Positions 30,582-40,695 of a stretch of DNA of 64,000 nucleotides are shown piece by piece. Under the pieces are notes generated by a model. It was not told the origin of the DNA. It saw nothing but the letters and a program-made list of their open reading frames with translations, and did not search any database. Origin of the DNA: Intestinirhabdus alba (GTDB lineage: Bacteria > Pseudomonadota > Gammaproteobacteria > Enterobacterales > Enterobacteriaceae). The stretch's first letter is position 1; each line of letters opens with the position of its first letter. Location: assembly GCF_009711095.1 (NCBI RefSeq), contig NZ_WMJZ01000021.1:1-64000 (forward strand). Direction: 5' to 3'. A program made the translations under genes and the position numbers.

Positions 30582-31657
30582 CTGTTCTGATACACGTACT
30601 GGGATCGGATATCCCACACCATAATCAAACCGTGCTACGGTTTTTTAATGACGCCCTTGCCGCCACCAGCGAACATGCTCGCGTGTTTATGGTTGCCGGC
30701 AAGGACACGGGGCTTAGCGCCGACTGTCCGGCACTGTCGCTGCGCTTTTACGCCGGAAAAAAGGCGCTGGCGGCGGCGGTCATCGCCCTTGCTAAAGCTA
30801 ATCGTCAGCAGCGCTTCTTCTTCCACGGCCAGTTCAACGCCGGCCTGTGGCTGGCGCTGCTCAGCGGCGGCATCAAGCCCGGGCAGTTCTTCTGGCACGC
30901 CTGGGGGGCCGATCTGTATGAGGTCTCCGGCGGCCTGAGGTTCAGACTCTTTTATCCGCTCCGCCGCATGGCGCAACGCCGCGTTGGCTGTGCGTTCGCC
31001 ACCCGGGGCGATCTCAGCTATCTGGCCCGGCGACAGCCAAAGGTGCGCGGCGAGCTGCTCTACTTCCCGACGCGGATGGACCCGTCCCTTAATAACCTGG
31101 CTGATGAGCGTCAGCCGACGGGAAAATTAACCATTCTGGTCGGCAATTCCGGCGATCGCAGCAACGAGCACATTGCCGCGCTGCGCGCGGTGCATCAGCA
31201 GTTTGGCGACACGGTAAACGTGGTGGTCCCGATGGGCTATCCGGCAAATAACGAAGCCTATATTAACGCAGTGCGCGAGGCCGGTCTGGCGCTGTTCAGC
31301 CCGGAAAATCTGCAGATTCTCGGTGAAAAGCTGGAGTTTGACGCCTATCTGGCGCTGCTTCGGCGCTGCGATCTGGGCTACTTTATCTTTGCTCGCCAGC
31401 AGGGAATCGGCACCTTGTGTCTGCTGATCCAGGCGGGCATACCGTGCGTACTCAACCGGGAAAACCCCTTCTGGCAGGATATGGTGGAGCAGCAGCTGCC
31501 GGTGCTGTTCACCGGCGATACGCTGAACGAGCAGGTGGTGCGCGAGGCCCGGCGTCAGCTGGCGTCGGTGGATAAAAGCGCTATCGCCTTCTTCAGCCCG
31601 AACTATCTGCAGCCCTGGCTCCGGGCGCTGCGGATTGCCGCCGGGGAGGAAATATGA
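30578..31657 (+). CDS. wecF: TDP-Fuc4NAc:lipid II Fuc4NAc transferase
   Basis: 359 aa, the E. coli length. GT56-family glycosyltransferase that adds the third sugar to lipid II, giving lipid III. Conserved segments include [20 protein letters not shown] at the N-terminus, [12 protein letters not shown] and [12 protein letters not shown]. No transmembrane segment is evident; peripheral on the inner membrane. Confidence 0.96.
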   Translation: MTVLIHVLGSDIPHHNQTVLRFFNDALAATSEHARVFMVAGKDTGLSADCPALSLRFYAGKKALAAAVIALAKANRQQRFFFHGQFNAGLWLALLSGGIKPGQFFWHAWGADLYEVSGGLRFRLFYPLRRMAQRRVGCAFATRGDLSYLARRQPKVRGELLYFPTRMDPSLNNLADERQPTGKLTILVGNSGDRSNEHIAALRAVHQQFGDTVNVVVPMGYPANNEAYINAVREAGLALFSPENLQILGEKLEFDAYLALLRRCDLGYFIFARQQGIGTLCLLIQAGIPCVLNRENPFWQDMVEQQLPVLFTGDTLNEQVVREARRQLASVDKSAIAFFSPNYLQPWLRALRIAAGEEI

Positions 31658-33012
31658 GCCTGATGCAGTTTAGCGGCCTGTTTGTGGTCTGGCTGCTGTC
31701 GACCCTGTTTATTGCCACGCTGACCTGGTTTGAGTTTCGCCGGGTACGCTTTAATTTCAACGTTTTCTTCTCCCTGCTGTTTTTGCTGACTTTTTTCTTC
31801 GGCTTTCCGTTAACCAGCCTGCTGGTGTTTCGCTTTGACGTCGGCGTTGCGCCGCCGGAAATTCTGCTGCAGGCGCTGCTCTCCGCCGTCGGTTTCTATG
31901 CCGTTTATTACGTCACCTGGAAAACTCGCTTAGGCAGGCGGGAGGGCGGCGCGGCGCGGCGGCCGCTGTTTACCATGAACCGGGTGGAGACCCATTTAAC
32001 CTGGCTTATTCTGATGGGTATTGCGCTGGTGAGCGTTGGCATCTTCTTTATGCACAACGGCTTTCTGCTGTTCCGGCTGCACTCCTACAGCCAGATTTTT
32101 TCCAGCGAAGTTTCCGGGGTGGCGCTGAAGCGCTTCTTCTACTTTTTTATCCCGGCGATGCTGGTGGTTTATTTCCTGCGCCAGGACGGCAAAGCGTGGC
32201 TGTTTTTCCTGGTCAGCACCGTCGCCTTTGGCCTGCTGACCTATATTATCGTCGGCGGTACGCGGGCTAATATTATCATCGCCTTCGCTATCTTCCTGTT
32301 TATCGGCATTATTCGCGGCTGGATCTCCCTGTGGATGCTGGCGGTGGCGGGAGGGCTGGGTATTGTCGGCATGTTCTGGCTGGCGCTTAAGCGTTACGGC
32401 CTGAACGTCAGCGGCGACGAGGCGTTTTATACGTTCCTCTATCTTACCCGCGACACCTTCTCGCCGTGGGAGAATCTGGCGCTGCTGCTGCAAAACTATG
32501 ACCAGATCGAATTTCAGGGGCTGGCTCCGATTGTCCGCGATTTTTACGTTTTTATTCCTTCCTGGCTGTGGCCGGGAAGGCCGGCTATGGTGCTGAACGC
32601 CGCCAACTACTTTACCTGGGAGGTGCTGAACAACCATTCCGGTCTGGCCATCTCCCCGACGCTGATTGGTTCGCTGGTGGTAATGGGCGGCGCGCCGTTT
32701 ATTCCGCTCGGGGCGGTGGTGGTTGGGCTAATTATTAAGTGGTTTGACTGGCTCTATGCGCTGGGCAACCGTGAAACCAACCGCTATAAGGCGGCGATTT
32801 TGCACAGCTTCTGCTTCGGTGCCATCTTTAATATGATCGTGCTGGCGCGTGAAGGACTGGATTCCTTTGTCTCACGGGTGATCTTTTTTCTGGTCATCTT
32901 CGGTGCCGCGCTGCTGATGGCGAAGCTGCTGTACTGGCTTTTTGACAGCGCCGGGCTGATCCATAAACGCATTAAAAACCTGCCCCGGTCGCAGGTTGAA
33001 GGTGAGTCATGA
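31654..33012 (+). CDS. wzyE: ECA polymerase WzyE
   Basis: 452 aa polytopic membrane protein (about 11 hydrophobic segments) with a large periplasmic loop near residues 250-330. Polymerises ECA trisaccharide units on the periplasmic side, with chain length set by WzzE. E. coli WzyE is 450 aa. Overlaps both neighbours by 4 bases. Confidence 0.95.
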   Translation: MSLMQFSGLFVVWLLSTLFIATLTWFEFRRVRFNFNVFFSLLFLLTFFFGFPLTSLLVFRFDVGVAPPEILLQALLSAVGFYAVYYVTWKTRLGRREGGAARRPLFTMNRVETHLTWLILMGIALVSVGIFFMHNGFLLFRLHSYSQIFSSEVSGVALKRFFYFFIPAMLVVYFLRQDGKAWLFFLVSTVAFGLLTYIIVGGTRANIIIAFAIFLFIGIIRGWISLWMLAVAGGLGIVGMFWLALKRYGLNVSGDEAFYTFLYLTRDTFSPWENLALLLQNYDQIEFQGLAPIVRDFYVFIPSWLWPGRPAMVLNAANYFTWEVLNNHSGLAISPTLIGSLVVMGGAPFIPLGAVVVGLIIKWFDWLYALGNRETNRYKAAILHSFCFGAIFNMIVLAREGLDSFVSRVIFFLVIFGAALLMAKLLYWLFDSAGLIHKRIKNLPRSQVEGES

Positions 33013-33746
33013 CAGATAACACAACGGCACCGGTTTACGCGCTGCGCGGCCTGCAGCTGATTGGCTGGCGCGATATGCAGCACGCGCTTAATTACCTGTT
33101 TGCCGGAGGGCTGCGGCAGGGGACGCTGGTGGCGATCAACGCCGAGAAGATGCTGACGGCGGAGGATAGCCCGGAGGTCCGGGCGCTTATCGACGCCGCC
33201 GAGTTTAAATATGCTGACGGTATCAGCGTGGTGCGTTCGGTGCGGAAAAAGTTTCCCCATGCGCAGATCTCACGGGTGGCGGGTGCCGATCTGTGGGAGG
33301 CGCTGATGGCGCGAGCGGGCAAAGAGGGTACGCCGGTGTTTCTGGTCGGCGGCAGGCCGGAGGTGCTGGCGCAGACCGTAGCAAAGCTGCGCGCGCAGTG
33401 GCAGGTTAACATCGTTGGCAGCCAGGATGGCTACTTTACCCCGGAGCAGCGTCGGGAGCTGTTCGAACGTATTCATGCCAGCGGCGCGCAGATTGTCACG
33501 GTGGCGATGGGCTCGCCAAAGCAGGAAATTTTTATGCGCGACTGTCGGCGGGTGCATGCTCACGCGCTGTACATGGGCGTGGGCGGAACCTACGACGTTT
33601 TTACCGGTCACGTAAAGCGCGCGCCGAAGGCATGGCAAAAGCTGGGGCTGGAGTGGCTCTATCGCCTGCTCTGCCAGCCGAGCCGCCTTACCCGACAGCT
33701 GCGCCTGTTGCGCTATCTGCGCTGGCACTATACCGGCGATATCTGA
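33009..33746 (+). CDS. wecG: UDP-ManNAcA transferase (lipid II synthase)
   Basis: 245 aa WecG/TagA/CpsF-family glycosyltransferase (GT26). Adds ManNAcA to lipid I. Family motifs [37 protein letters not shown] and [12 protein letters not shown] are present. Last gene of the wec cluster, although it acts second in the pathway. Confidence 0.96.
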   Translation: MTDNTTAPVYALRGLQLIGWRDMQHALNYLFAGGLRQGTLVAINAEKMLTAEDSPEVRALIDAAEFKYADGISVVRSVRKKFPHAQISRVAGADLWEALMARAGKEGTPVFLVGGRPEVLAQTVAKLRAQWQVNIVGSQDGYFTPEQRRELFERIHASGAQIVTVAMGSPKQEIFMRDCRRVHAHALYMGVGGTYDVFTGHVKRAPKAWQKLGLEWLYRLLCQPSRLTRQLRLLRYLRWHYTGDI

Positions 33747-33950
33747 TACCCCTTTTTTGTGCGCAGGTAGCGCATACAGCTTAATATGCCGCCTGCTACC
33801 CTACATATCTGCTGCTTTCTTCGCCATAACGATATTTTTTAATGCTTAGTTTGCCATTTAGCCAAATTTAAGAAACTATTCGCAACAATAGAACGTCACC
33901 ATAACAATAACCGGCGCTGCCGGAACGCTTGCAAACAACACAGAGGATCT

Positions 33951-35336
33951 ATGGCAGAGAACAAATCTGAGCTTCAGCGTGGGCTGGAGGCTCGTCATAT
34001 CGAATTGATTGCCCTTGGCGGCACCATCGGCGTCGGGCTGTTTATGGGGGCCGCCAGTACCCTGAAGTGGGCGGGGCCGTCGGTGCTGTTGGCCTATATT
34101 CTCGCCGGGCTGTTCGTCTTTTTTATTATGCGCTCGATGGGCGAGATGCTGTTTCTGGAGCCGGTGACCGGCTCGTTCGCCGTGTATGCGCATCGCTATA
34201 TGAGCCCCTTTTTTGGCTATCTCACCGCCTGGTCGTACTGGTTTATGTGGATGGCGGTGGGGATTTCAGAAATCACCGCCATTGGCGTTTACGTGCAGTT
34301 CTGGTTTCCGGAGATGGCGCAGTGGATTCCCGCGCTGATTGCCGTCGGGCTGGTGGCGCTGGCTAACCTGGCGGCGGTGCGGCTGTATGGCGAAATCGAA
34401 TTCTGGTTTGCGATGATCAAAGTGACCACCATTATTGTGATGATCGTCATCGGGCTGGGGGTGATTTTCTTCGGCTTTGGCAACGGCGGTCAGGCCATCG
34501 GCTTTGACAATCTGACCGGGCACGGCGGCTTTTTTGCCGGAGGCTGGAAAGGATTCTTCACTGCGCTGTGTATCGTGGTGGCCTCCTATCAGGGCGTGGA
34601 GCTGATCGGCATCACCGCCGGGGAGGCGAAAAATCCGCAGGTGACGCTGCGCAGCGCGGTGGGTAAGGTGCTGTGGCGTATCTTGATTTTCTACGTGGGG
34701 GCGATCTTTGTTATCGTCACCCTCTTTCCGTGGAATGAGATTGGCAGCAGCGGCAGCCCGTTTGTGCTGACCTTCGCCAGGATTGGCATCACCGCTGCGG
34801 CGGGCATCATTAATTTTGTCGTGCTGACCGCCGCGCTCTCCGGCTGTAACAGCGGAATGTACAGCTGCGGGCGGATGCTCTACGCGCTGGCGAAAAACCG
34901 CCAGCTGCCGACGGCGGTGGCGAAGGTCTCCCGTCATGGTGTGCCGGTGGTGGGCGTGGCGCTGTCGATTCTGATCCTGCTGATTGGCTCATGCCTTAAC
35001 TATATTATTCCCGACCCGCAGCGGGTGTTCGTATATGTCTACAGCGCCAGCGTACTGCCGGGGATGGTGCCGTGGTTTGTGATCCTGATTAGCCAGCTGC
35101 GGTTCCGTCGTGCGCACAGGCAGGCGCTCGCCGATCATCCCTTCCGCTCTATTCTGTTTCCCTGGATGAACTGGCTGACAATGGCCTTCCTGGCGTGCGT
35201 CTTAATCGGGATGTATTTTAATGACGATACCCGTATGTCGCTGTATGTTGGCATTCTTTTCCTCCTTGCCGTGACGCTTTTTTACCGCCTTTTCGGACTT
35301 ACTCGCCGTGAGGCAACCCACCGGCCGGAGGGGTAA
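33951..35336 (+). CDS. yifK: Amino acid permease YifK (ThrP)
   Basis: 461 aa APC-superfamily (AAT family) transporter with 12 predicted transmembrane segments. N-terminal [20 protein letters not shown] (family signature) followed by GVGLFMGAA. In E. coli and Salmonella it imports threonine and serine by proton symport. Its 204-bp upstream gap holds no gene. Terminated by a hairpin before the tRNA operon. Confidence 0.93.
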   Translation: MAENKSELQRGLEARHIELIALGGTIGVGLFMGAASTLKWAGPSVLLAYILAGLFVFFIMRSMGEMLFLEPVTGSFAVYAHRYMSPFFGYLTAWSYWFMWMAVGISEITAIGVYVQFWFPEMAQWIPALIAVGLVALANLAAVRLYGEIEFWFAMIKVTTIIVMIVIGLGVIFFGFGNGGQAIGFDNLTGHGGFFAGGWKGFFTALCIVVASYQGVELIGITAGEAKNPQVTLRSAVGKVLWRILIFYVGAIFVIVTLFPWNEIGSSGSPFVLTFARIGITAAAGIINFVVLTAALSGCNSGMYSCGRMLYALAKNRQLPTAVAKVSRHGVPVVGVALSILILLIGSCLNYIIPDPQRVFVYVYSASVLPGMVPWFVILISQLRFRRAHRQALADHPFRSILFPWMNWLTMAFLACVLIGMYFNDDTRMSLYVGILFLLAVTLFYRLFGLTRREATHRPEG

Positions 35337-35341
35337 GCGTT

Positions 35342-35376
35342 AAAATGCGCAAAGCGTAACCAAATGCGCATTTTAT
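35342..35376 (+). terminator. Terminator of yifK
   Basis: 9-bp perfect stem AAAATGCGC/GCGCATTTT with a 15-base loop, ending in T-rich ATTTTATT. The arms begin 5 bases after the yifK stop. Confidence 0.8.
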
Positions 35377-35388
35377 TGAAAAAGGCAC

Positions 35389-35417
35389 TGGACAGTCGGG
35401 GGTGAAGTCCGTATTAT
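35389..35417 (+). promoter_or_regulatory. tRNA operon promoter (argX-hisR-leuT-proM)
   Basis: TGGACA (35389-35394), 17-bp spacer, TATTAT (35412-35417), then a GC-rich discriminator CCACCCCCGC. This is the architecture of stringently controlled stable-RNA promoters. The first tRNA starts 22 bases after the -10. Confidence 0.8.
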
Positions 35418-35438
35418 CCACCCCCGCAACGGCGCTAA

Positions 35439-35515
<77 letters not shown>

Positions 35516-35575
35516 TATTGTCTACGGTGCTGGAGCTGCGGTGGTTTCAATACCGCGTAAAAAATGATTATCAGT

Positions 35576-35652
35576 GGTGGCTATAGCTCAGTTGGTAGAG
35601 CCCTGGATTGTGATTCCAGTTGTCGTGGGTTCGAGTCCCATTAGCCACCCCA
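35576..35652 (+). tRNA. hisR: tRNA-His (anticodon GTG)
   Basis: 77 bases including the G-1 base typical of tRNA-His. Acceptor GTGGCTA/TAGCCAC, anticodon GTG at 35610-35612, encoded CCA. Confidence 0.97.
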
Positions 35653-35670
35653 TTTTAAAAGTTGTGATAC

Positions 35671-35757
35671 GCGAAGGTGGCGGAATTGGTAGACGCGCTA
35701 GCTTCAGGTGTTAGTGTCCTTACGGACGTGGGGGTTCAAGTCCCCCCCCTCGCACCA
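35671..35757 (+). tRNA. leuT: tRNA-Leu (anticodon CAG)
   Basis: 87-base class II tRNA with a long variable arm (TGTCCTTACGGACG). Acceptor GCGAAGG, anticodon CAG at 35705-35707, encoded CCA. The acceptor 3' strand reads CCCTCGC, leaving one non-Watson-Crick pair in the stem. Confidence 0.95.
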
Positions 35758-35799
35758 CGACTTAATGAATTGAACTAGAAATTCAAAAAAGCAGTACAT

Positions 35800-35876
35800 C
35801 GGCGAGTAGCGCAGCTTGGTAGCGCAACTGGTTTGGGACCAGTGGGTCGGAGGTTCGAATCCTCTCTCGCCGACCA
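35800..35876 (+). tRNA. proM: tRNA-Pro (anticodon TGG)
   Basis: 77 bases. Acceptor CGGCGAG/CTCGCCG, anticodon TGG at 35834-35836, encoded ACCA end. Last tRNA of the operon. Confidence 0.97.
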
Positions 35877-35883
35877 ATTTTGA

Positions 35884-35912
35884 ACCCCGCTTGCGCGGGG
35901 TTTTTTGTTTTC
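35884..35912 (+). terminator. Terminator of the tRNA operon
   Basis: Stem ACCCCGC/GCGGGGT with loop TTGC followed by TTTTTTGTTTT; 7 bases after tRNA-Pro. Confidence 0.95.
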
Positions 35913-35958
35913 TGCCGCCTTCCGGCGTTGTCTGATGGAGACAAGCGCCTGCTTCGAT

Positions 35959-35976
35959 TGTCGCCAGCGGGTGACA
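35959..35976. promoter_or_regulatory. GlrR-type activator site 1 upstream of glmZ
   Basis: Exact TGTC-N10-GACA, the binding pattern of the sigma-54 enhancer protein GlrR (QseF). It lies about 190 bases upstream of the glmZ start. A related TGTC-N7-GACA is at 35939-35953. GlrR binding is inference from the pattern and position. Confidence 0.6.
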
Positions 35977-36021
35977 GTTAACTCTTTGATATTAAAGCTA
36001 TTAATTCCAGTCCCGTAGAGT

Positions 36022-36039
36022 TGTCTCCTGACGGCGACA
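36022..36039. promoter_or_regulatory. GlrR-type activator site 2 upstream of glmZ
   Basis: A second exact TGTC-N10-GACA, 63 bases (six helical turns) after site 1 and about 130 bases upstream of the glmZ start. Spacing of an integral number of turns places both sites on one DNA face. Confidence 0.62.
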
Positions 36040-36140
36040 CGCCGGCCTCGTCTGCAGGGGAAAAGGGCGCAAGTCGTCGGTAACCCGCTGATTTCACAGT
36101 AAAGTAAAAAGTCCGAATACGAATTTTTATAGTGCAAATT

Positions 36141-36156
36141 TGGCACGCAATGTGCA
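36141..36156 (+). promoter_or_regulatory. Sigma-54 promoter of glmZ (possible overlapping sigma-70)
   Basis: TGGCACGCAATGTGCA matches the sigma-54 consensus TGGCACG-N4-TTGCA with one mismatch; the GG is at -26/-25 and the GC at -14/-13 relative to the glmZ 5' end. AATAAT at 36156-36161 could serve as a sigma-70 -10. Known from related enterics: glmZ and glmY can have sigma-54 or overlapping promoters. Confidence 0.7.
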
Positions 36157-36167
36157 ATAATCTTGCT

Positions 36168-36373
36168 GTAGATGCTCATTCCATCTCTTATGTTCGCCTC
36201 CGTGCCTCATAAACCCAGGAATGATGCAGAGCCGTTTACGGTGCTTATCGTCCACTGACAGATGTCGCTTCGGCCTCATCAGACACCATGGACATAACGT
36301 TGAGTGAAGCACCTCTTTAAGTTGTCATACAGACCTGTTTTGACGCCTGCCCTGATGGAGCAGGCGTTTTTTT
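36168..36373 (+). ncRNA. glmZ: GlmZ small regulatory RNA
   Basis: About 206 nt, very close to E. coli GlmZ along its whole length: 5' GTAGATGCTCATTCCATCTC, central stem-loops, the GTCATACAGACCTGTTTT segment used to pair with glmS mRNA, and a 3' terminator CGCCTGC/GCAGGCG with T7. With Hfq it activates glmS translation and is cleaved via RapZ/RNase E when GlcN6P is ample. E. coli has aslA/aslB between proM and glmZ; here there are only about 290 bp. Confidence 0.95.
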
Positions 36374-36451
36374 ATGCCTCAATAAAGCGTTTTTTACGGC
36401 GCTCCGGCGTTATCGGCTGGGCGTTGAGGGCTGTACCCGATCGCGTACGGT

Positions 36452-36490
36452 GTTAACGGATTTCCGTCGCGGAAAAAAGAGACCGTTAAC
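36452..36490. repeat. Nested inverted repeat between glmZ and hemY
   Basis: Outer 8-bp arms GTTAACGG (36452-36459) and CCGTTAAC (36483-36490) enclose an inner TTTCCG-TCG-CGGAAA hairpin. No T-run follows. It stands in an otherwise featureless 260-bp gap. Confidence 0.5.
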
Positions 36491-36594
36491 CCGCTCAGCA
36501 AGGCGCTGACAATCAGCAGAAAAAGATGCTAAACCGGAACGAGAGTTGGAGCACCAGGGCGGTGGACGCTCCTTTAATACCGTGCAAACATCAC

Positions 36595-36628
36595 GCCTGA
36601 TAAGGAGGCCAGAGCGACCTTATCAGGC
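36595..36628. repeat. REP-like palindrome downstream of hemY
   Basis: 11-bp perfect arms GCCTGATAAGG/CCTTATCAGGC, the core of enterobacterial REP elements, 6 bases after the hemY stop on the minus strand. Probably protects the hem mRNA 3' end. Confidence 0.75.
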
Positions 36629-36634
36629 TTAATA

Positions 36635-37831
36635 TTACTGTGGCGGGTTGTTCTGTAGCGTCAGCATCAGGCCGTCGCGGCGCATCGAGGCGGCCTCTTC
36701 CGGCTGGTGCAGCCGGTCAAGCGCATCGGCAAGACGGGCGTAGTCATGAGCGTCCGGGCGCTGCTTCAGGGCGGCGCGGAAGGCGACGGTCGCCTCCTGC
36801 CATTCGCCGTGCTTCATCAACGACTGGCCGAGCGTGCTCCATAACAGCGGGCGATCGCCGACGTTTTTAATCTGCTGGCGCAGCACCTTTTCCAACTGTT
36901 CCGGATCGTTCGTTTTCAGGCGAACAATCGGCTGCAGCAGGCGATCGTCATACTGGCGCTTCAGACCGTCGATGATAATTTGCTGCGCCATATCGTGGTC
37001 GTCGCATTCGATCAGGTGCTCCGCTATGGCGACCTGCAGCGCGACCTGATGGCGGGTCTTACGGCTCTGGTTTTTCCACCAGGCGCGCAGACCTTCGCTG
37101 CCCCCATCGGCGCGCGCCTGATCCATCAGGCCAATCCACGCCTGCTGCTCCAGCATATCGCGATGCGCTTCATCGCCGACGTTAGCTTTCGCCATGGAGG
37201 GAATGATGTCAAGCAGCGAACTCCAGGCCCCGGTGCGAATATAGGCCTGCTCCGCCAGACGCAGCACTTCCGGATGACGCGGCGTGACCTCCAGCAGCCG
37301 GTCCACGCCGTGGCGCGCGGCGTGGTCTTCATTGCGGGCGAGCTGCAGGCGAACGCGGGTAATTTCTACCGGAATGGTGTCGTTGTCGGCAAGCTCTGTC
37401 GCGCGTTCCAGGTGCTGATTGGCGCGCGCTTCATCGCCGCGCTGCTGGGCGGCTTCGGCGGCCAGCAGATAGTTCACCACCGGCTGTTCCGCGTGATCGG
37501 CGTTTTTCGCCATCAGCTTTTCGACCTGTTGATAATCGCCTTCCGCCAGCTTCAGCAGCGCCTGCTCGGTCTGTTTGCGCGCGCGGCGGCGCTTACGCCC
37601 GACAAACCAGCCGTGGGTGTGGGCACCGGTACGGAAAAGACGGCGCAGCAGCCACTCAATGGCGAACAATACCACCAGCGCGAGGATCAGGATAATCGTC
37701 AGTCCGGTGACGCTGGTTTCAATGTTGTAGCTGTCGGTCTGGATAAGCACGTAACCCTGGTGGCCCGCAATCATCGGGCCAACCACGATGCCTGCCAGCA
37801 GCAGCACAAAGAGCAATAATACTTTCAGCAT
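36635..37831 (-). CDS. hemY: Heme biosynthesis-associated TPR protein HemY
   Basis: 398 aa from the second of two adjacent ATGs (37834 and 37831); the second has better spacing to GGGAG and gives the E. coli N-terminus MLKVLLLF. Two N-terminal transmembrane segments (residues ~1-20 and 40-62) are followed by tetratricopeptide-type helices facing the cytoplasm. Its role in late protoheme IX synthesis is not settled. Overlaps or abuts hemX; last gene of hemCDXY. Confidence 0.93.
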   Translation of the reverse strand: MLKVLLLFVLLLAGIVVGPMIAGHQGYVLIQTDSYNIETSVTGLTIILILALVVLFAIEWLLRRLFRTGAHTHGWFVGRKRRRARKQTEQALLKLAEGDYQQVEKLMAKNADHAEQPVVNYLLAAEAAQQRGDEARANQHLERATELADNDTIPVEITRVRLQLARNEDHAARHGVDRLLEVTPRHPEVLRLAEQAYIRTGAWSSLLDIIPSMAKANVGDEAHRDMLEQQAWIGLMDQARADGGSEGLRAWWKNQSRKTRHQVALQVAIAEHLIECDDHDMAQQIIIDGLKRQYDDRLLQPIVRLKTNDPEQLEKVLRQQIKNVGDRPLLWSTLGQSLMKHGEWQEATVAFRAALKQRPDAHDYARLADALDRLHQPEEAASMRRDGLMLTLQNNPPQ

Positions 37832-37833
37832 CA

Positions 37834-38994
37834 TTATTCTCCCTGCGGCGCGGCAGCCGGCGTTGTCGGCTCCGCCTGACGATCGGCCGCCGGCTGCGCC
37901 AGCAGATTGCGTACGCGGGTTTGTACCAGCTTCTCAAGCAGCGCCTGGCTCTGCAGCGTTTCCGGCAGATCCATTGAGATGCTTTGCTGACTCAGTTTAT
38001 CCACCTCCTCAAGGAAGGTTTTAGTGGTTGAATCAGCGGTGTCGTAGTAGGCGCGCACCCAGGTAGAGACATTATCCAGCGCCTGGCGCCAGGTCTCTTC
38101 CTGATGACGCGGCACCGCCTGCGCGGCAATCAGCAGGCGGGAACGAATATTCTCCCGCAGGTAGATGTCCTGATTCGGTGCCAGCAGCGGCACGGCGGTG
38201 TCATCGCGGCGGCGAATGGTGATAAAGCTGTCCATAAAGCTCTGCCAGCTCTTTTGTAAATTGACGCGCCATTCGCGGATCGAGCTGGAAAGCTCGGTGC
38301 TGTCGGCATCCATCGGCGAATCGTCGGAATCATTGTCGGCCAGGCGCAGGTCATCCACCTGGTTGGAGAGCTGGTTGACCTTGAGGATCATGCCGTCGTA
38401 GTCGACCTGGACCACGGAGGAGAGGCTGGCGATATCGTTGGCGATGGCGCTGCGGGTGGCGATCAGGCTGGGATCGTTCATCTCCGCCAGGCTGGCGTCA
38501 GCGCTTTTCAGCAGCGCCGCGGCGGTGGTGACGTCCCGATCGCTCCATAGCTTGCGTCCGGCAAGCTTCACCAGGAAATCGGCCTGCGCCAGCAGCCAGG
38601 TTTTCGCGTCGCTGCCGGAGATGGCGGCCACCTTTTGCTGCATCTCATCCAACTGCTTCACCAGCGCCGTCTGCTGACGATTTGCCTCAGCTAACTGCGC
38701 GGCCTGCCGTTGGATAACGCCTTCCAGCTCGGCTTTCTGATTGATCTGCTCCTTCTGTAATACGGTCAGCTGGTTAGCGAGCGTAGTGGCGGTAACGACT
38801 TGCGCCGACACCTGCTGTTTTCCCCAGCCGTATAGCCCGACGCCGGTTGCCAGAGCAATGGCAATGGCGACGGCGCTGAGCACTAGCGCGGCGGCGTTGT
38901 TACTTTTCTTTTCAGCGGTGACTGGCTGTGGTGTGGTAACCACGGCCTCCCTGGTCTCTTCAACCACGGCGGAGGATTTTTCTTGTTCCGTCAT
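37834..38994 (-). CDS. hemX: HemX membrane protein
   Basis: 386 aa (E. coli 393). Short acidic cytoplasmic N-terminus, one transmembrane helix (about residues 35-57), a periplasmic coiled coil (~60-120) and a conserved C-terminal domain with [25 protein letters not shown] and [22 protein letters not shown]. Often labelled uroporphyrinogen-III C-methyltransferase, but the SAM-binding motifs are absent, so that label is doubtful. The frame extends to 39114 into hemD; ATG 38994 is chosen from family length. Confidence 0.92.
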   Translation of the reverse strand: MTEQEKSSAVVEETREAVVTTPQPVTAEKKSNNAAALVLSAVAIAIALATGVGLYGWGKQQVSAQVVTATTLANQLTVLQKEQINQKAELEGVIQRQAAQLAEANRQQTALVKQLDEMQQKVAAISGSDAKTWLLAQADFLVKLAGRKLWSDRDVTTAAALLKSADASLAEMNDPSLIATRSAIANDIASLSSVVQVDYDGMILKVNQLSNQVDDLRLADNDSDDSPMDADSTELSSSIREWRVNLQKSWQSFMDSFITIRRRDDTAVPLLAPNQDIYLRENIRSRLLIAAQAVPRHQEETWRQALDNVSTWVRAYYDTADSTTKTFLEEVDKLSQQSISMDLPETLQSQALLEKLVQTRVRNLLAQPAADRQAEPTTPAAAPQGE

Positions 38995-39016
38995 TATGGC
39001 TTCCCGTCTATGAGAG

Positions 39017-39757
39017 TTATTGTAATGCGCGCAGCAGCGCATCGTTGTCGGCGTTATCAGCGACCTTAATATCTTGCCAGCCCAGTTCCCGGGCGAGGTG
39101 CACCAGACGCTCACTGACGACCAGCAGCCGACAGCGTAGTAACCAGTGCTCGCGATACCACTGCGGGATCAGCGACCAGAGCTGCTGCAGCATTTCGCCG
39201 CTGCTGACGACCACCGTCGTCACGCCGCGAGTCTGCCAGCGCATCGCCTCTTCCGCACCATCGTAGTATTTTGCACTGCGTTGATAACATTCACAAAAAT
39301 TCACTTCGACACCGCGTTCCGCCAGGGTTTCACCCAGCAGCTCGCGCCCGCCGTTGCCACGTAAAATCAGCGCGCGTTTGCCTGCAATATTTTGTAATTC
39401 AGGTAATTGTAGCAAGACTTCGCTGATTTCCCGATCCTGAGGCCAGAGAATATCGCATCCGCTGACGGCATGTAGCGCCAGGGCGGTTGTGCGGCCAATG
39501 GCGAAATAACGAGGCGACGCGGGCCAGCGCCGCTCCTCCTGCCGTAGCCGGGCATCCGCGAAAGAGACCGCCTGCTTTGACAGGGCAAACAGCAGATCGC
39601 CTTCGCCCAGCGTTGTGAGATGCCCGGCCAGCGCGGCCAGCTCGCGGCCCGGCGTAAACTCAATAAGCGGGAAGCTCCAGGCCACCTGCCCCAGTGCGCG
39701 CAGACGGCTCACTAACTCTTCCCCGGCGGGAGACGGGCGGGTGACCAGGATACTCAT
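39017..39757 (-). CDS. hemD: Uroporphyrinogen-III synthase
   Basis: 246 aa two-domain HemD. Cyclises hydroxymethylbilane with inversion of ring D. N-terminal [17 protein letters not shown] and [11 protein letters not shown] motifs. Overlaps hemC by 4 bases, coupling the consecutive enzymes HemC and HemD. Confidence 0.95.
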   Translation of the reverse strand: MSILVTRPSPAGEELVSRLRALGQVAWSFPLIEFTPGRELAALAGHLTTLGEGDLLFALSKQAVSFADARLRQEERRWPASPRYFAIGRTTALALHAVSGCDILWPQDREISEVLLQLPELQNIAGKRALILRGNGGRELLGETLAERGVEVNFCECYQRSAKYYDGAEEAMRWQTRGVTTVVVSSGEMLQQLWSLIPQWYREHWLLRCRLLVVSERLVHLARELGWQDIKVADNADNDALLRALQ

Positions 39758-40695
39758 GCGGGCGCTTCTCCGTTATAAATCTCAGTCAGAATGGCTCGCG
39801 CGCCGTTGTTCAGCAGCTCTTCCGCCAGCGATACGCCCATCTGCTCCGCGTTTTCCGGCGAGCCGCGGCGCTCACCGCGCACCATCAGCGCGCCGTCCGG
39901 CGCGCCCACCAGCGCCCGAAGCCATAGCTCGCCGTTAAGGATTTCGGCATAGCTGCCGATCGGCACCTGGCAGCCGCCTTCGAGGCGGGTATTCATGGCG
40001 CGTTCGGCCCTGACGCGCAGCGCGGTCTCATGGTGGTTTAGCGGGGCCAGCAGCGCCCGGGTGCGCGCGTCGTCGAGGCGGCACTCAATGCCAACCGCGC
40101 CCTGTCCTACGGCGGGAAGAGAGACTTCCGGGGACAGCGCACAGCGGATCCGCGATTCAAGATTTAAGCGCTTCAGGCCCGCTGCCGCCAGGATAATGGC
40201 GTCGTAATCGCCGTTGTCCAGCTTGCTCAGGCGGGTGCCGACGTTACCGCGCAGGGAGCGAATCACCAGATCCGGACGGCGTTCGGCCAGCTGGCACTGA
40301 CGGCGCAGGCTGGAGGTGCCGACGACGCTGCCCGCCGGCAGCTCGTCCAGGCTGGCGTAGCGGTTAGAGACAAAGGCGTCGCGCGGATCTTCGCGCTGGC
40401 AGATGGTGACCAGGCCCAGCCCCTCGGGGAACTCAACCGGGACATCCTTCATGGAGTGAACGGCGATATCCGCGCGATTTTCCAGCAGCGCCACCTCCAG
40501 TTCCTTCACAAACAAACCCTTGCCGCCGACCTTTGCCAGCGGAGTATCAAGAATTACGTCGCCGCGCGTTACCATTGGCACCAGCTCCACGGCCAGCCCG
40601 GGGTGATGCGCGATCAGGGCGTCTTTGACATAATGTGCCTGCCAGAGAGCCAGCGGGCTTTGGCGTGTGGCAATTCTTAAAACATTGTCTAACAT
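39754..40695 (-). CDS. hemC: Porphobilinogen deaminase (hydroxymethylbilane synthase)
   Basis: 313 aa, the E. coli length. Polymerises four porphobilinogens. [14 protein letters not shown] at the N-terminus, catalytic Asp in KDVPVE, and the dipyrromethane-cofactor Cys in [14 protein letters not shown] (~residue 242). ATG 40695 is chosen over one at 40716 by family length. Divergent from cyaA. Confidence 0.96.
   Translation of the reverse strand: MLDNVLRIATRQSPLALWQAHYVKDALIAHHPGLAVELVPMVTRGDVILDTPLAKVGGKGLFVKELEVALLENRADIAVHSMKDVPVEFPEGLGLVTICQREDPRDAFVSNRYASLDELPAGSVVGTSSLRRQCQLAERRPDLVIRSLRGNVGTRLSKLDNGDYDAIILAAAGLKRLNLESRIRCALSPEVSLPAVGQGAVGIECRLDDARTRALLAPLNHHETALRVRAERAMNTRLEGGCQVPIGSYAEILNGELWLRALVGAPDGALMVRGERRGSPENAEQMGVSLAEELLNNGARAILTEIYNGEAPA

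Noticed and set aside
35775-36179. 134-aa frame on the minus strand with SAREDSNLRPTGPKPVALPS
   Set aside because: It is antisense to tRNA-Pro; this peptide is a well-known false prediction from tRNA complement.
36127-36312. 61-aa minus-strand frame
   Set aside because: Antisense to the glmZ sRNA; no ribosome-binding site or homology.
36980-37819. 279-aa plus-strand frame over hemY
   Set aside because: Antisense to hemY, which has clear family identity; the frame has atypical composition.
37834-38994. HemX as a functional uroporphyrinogen-III methyltransferase
   Set aside because: The protein has a membrane anchor and coiled coil but none of the SAM-binding motifs of CobA/CysG-type enzymes.
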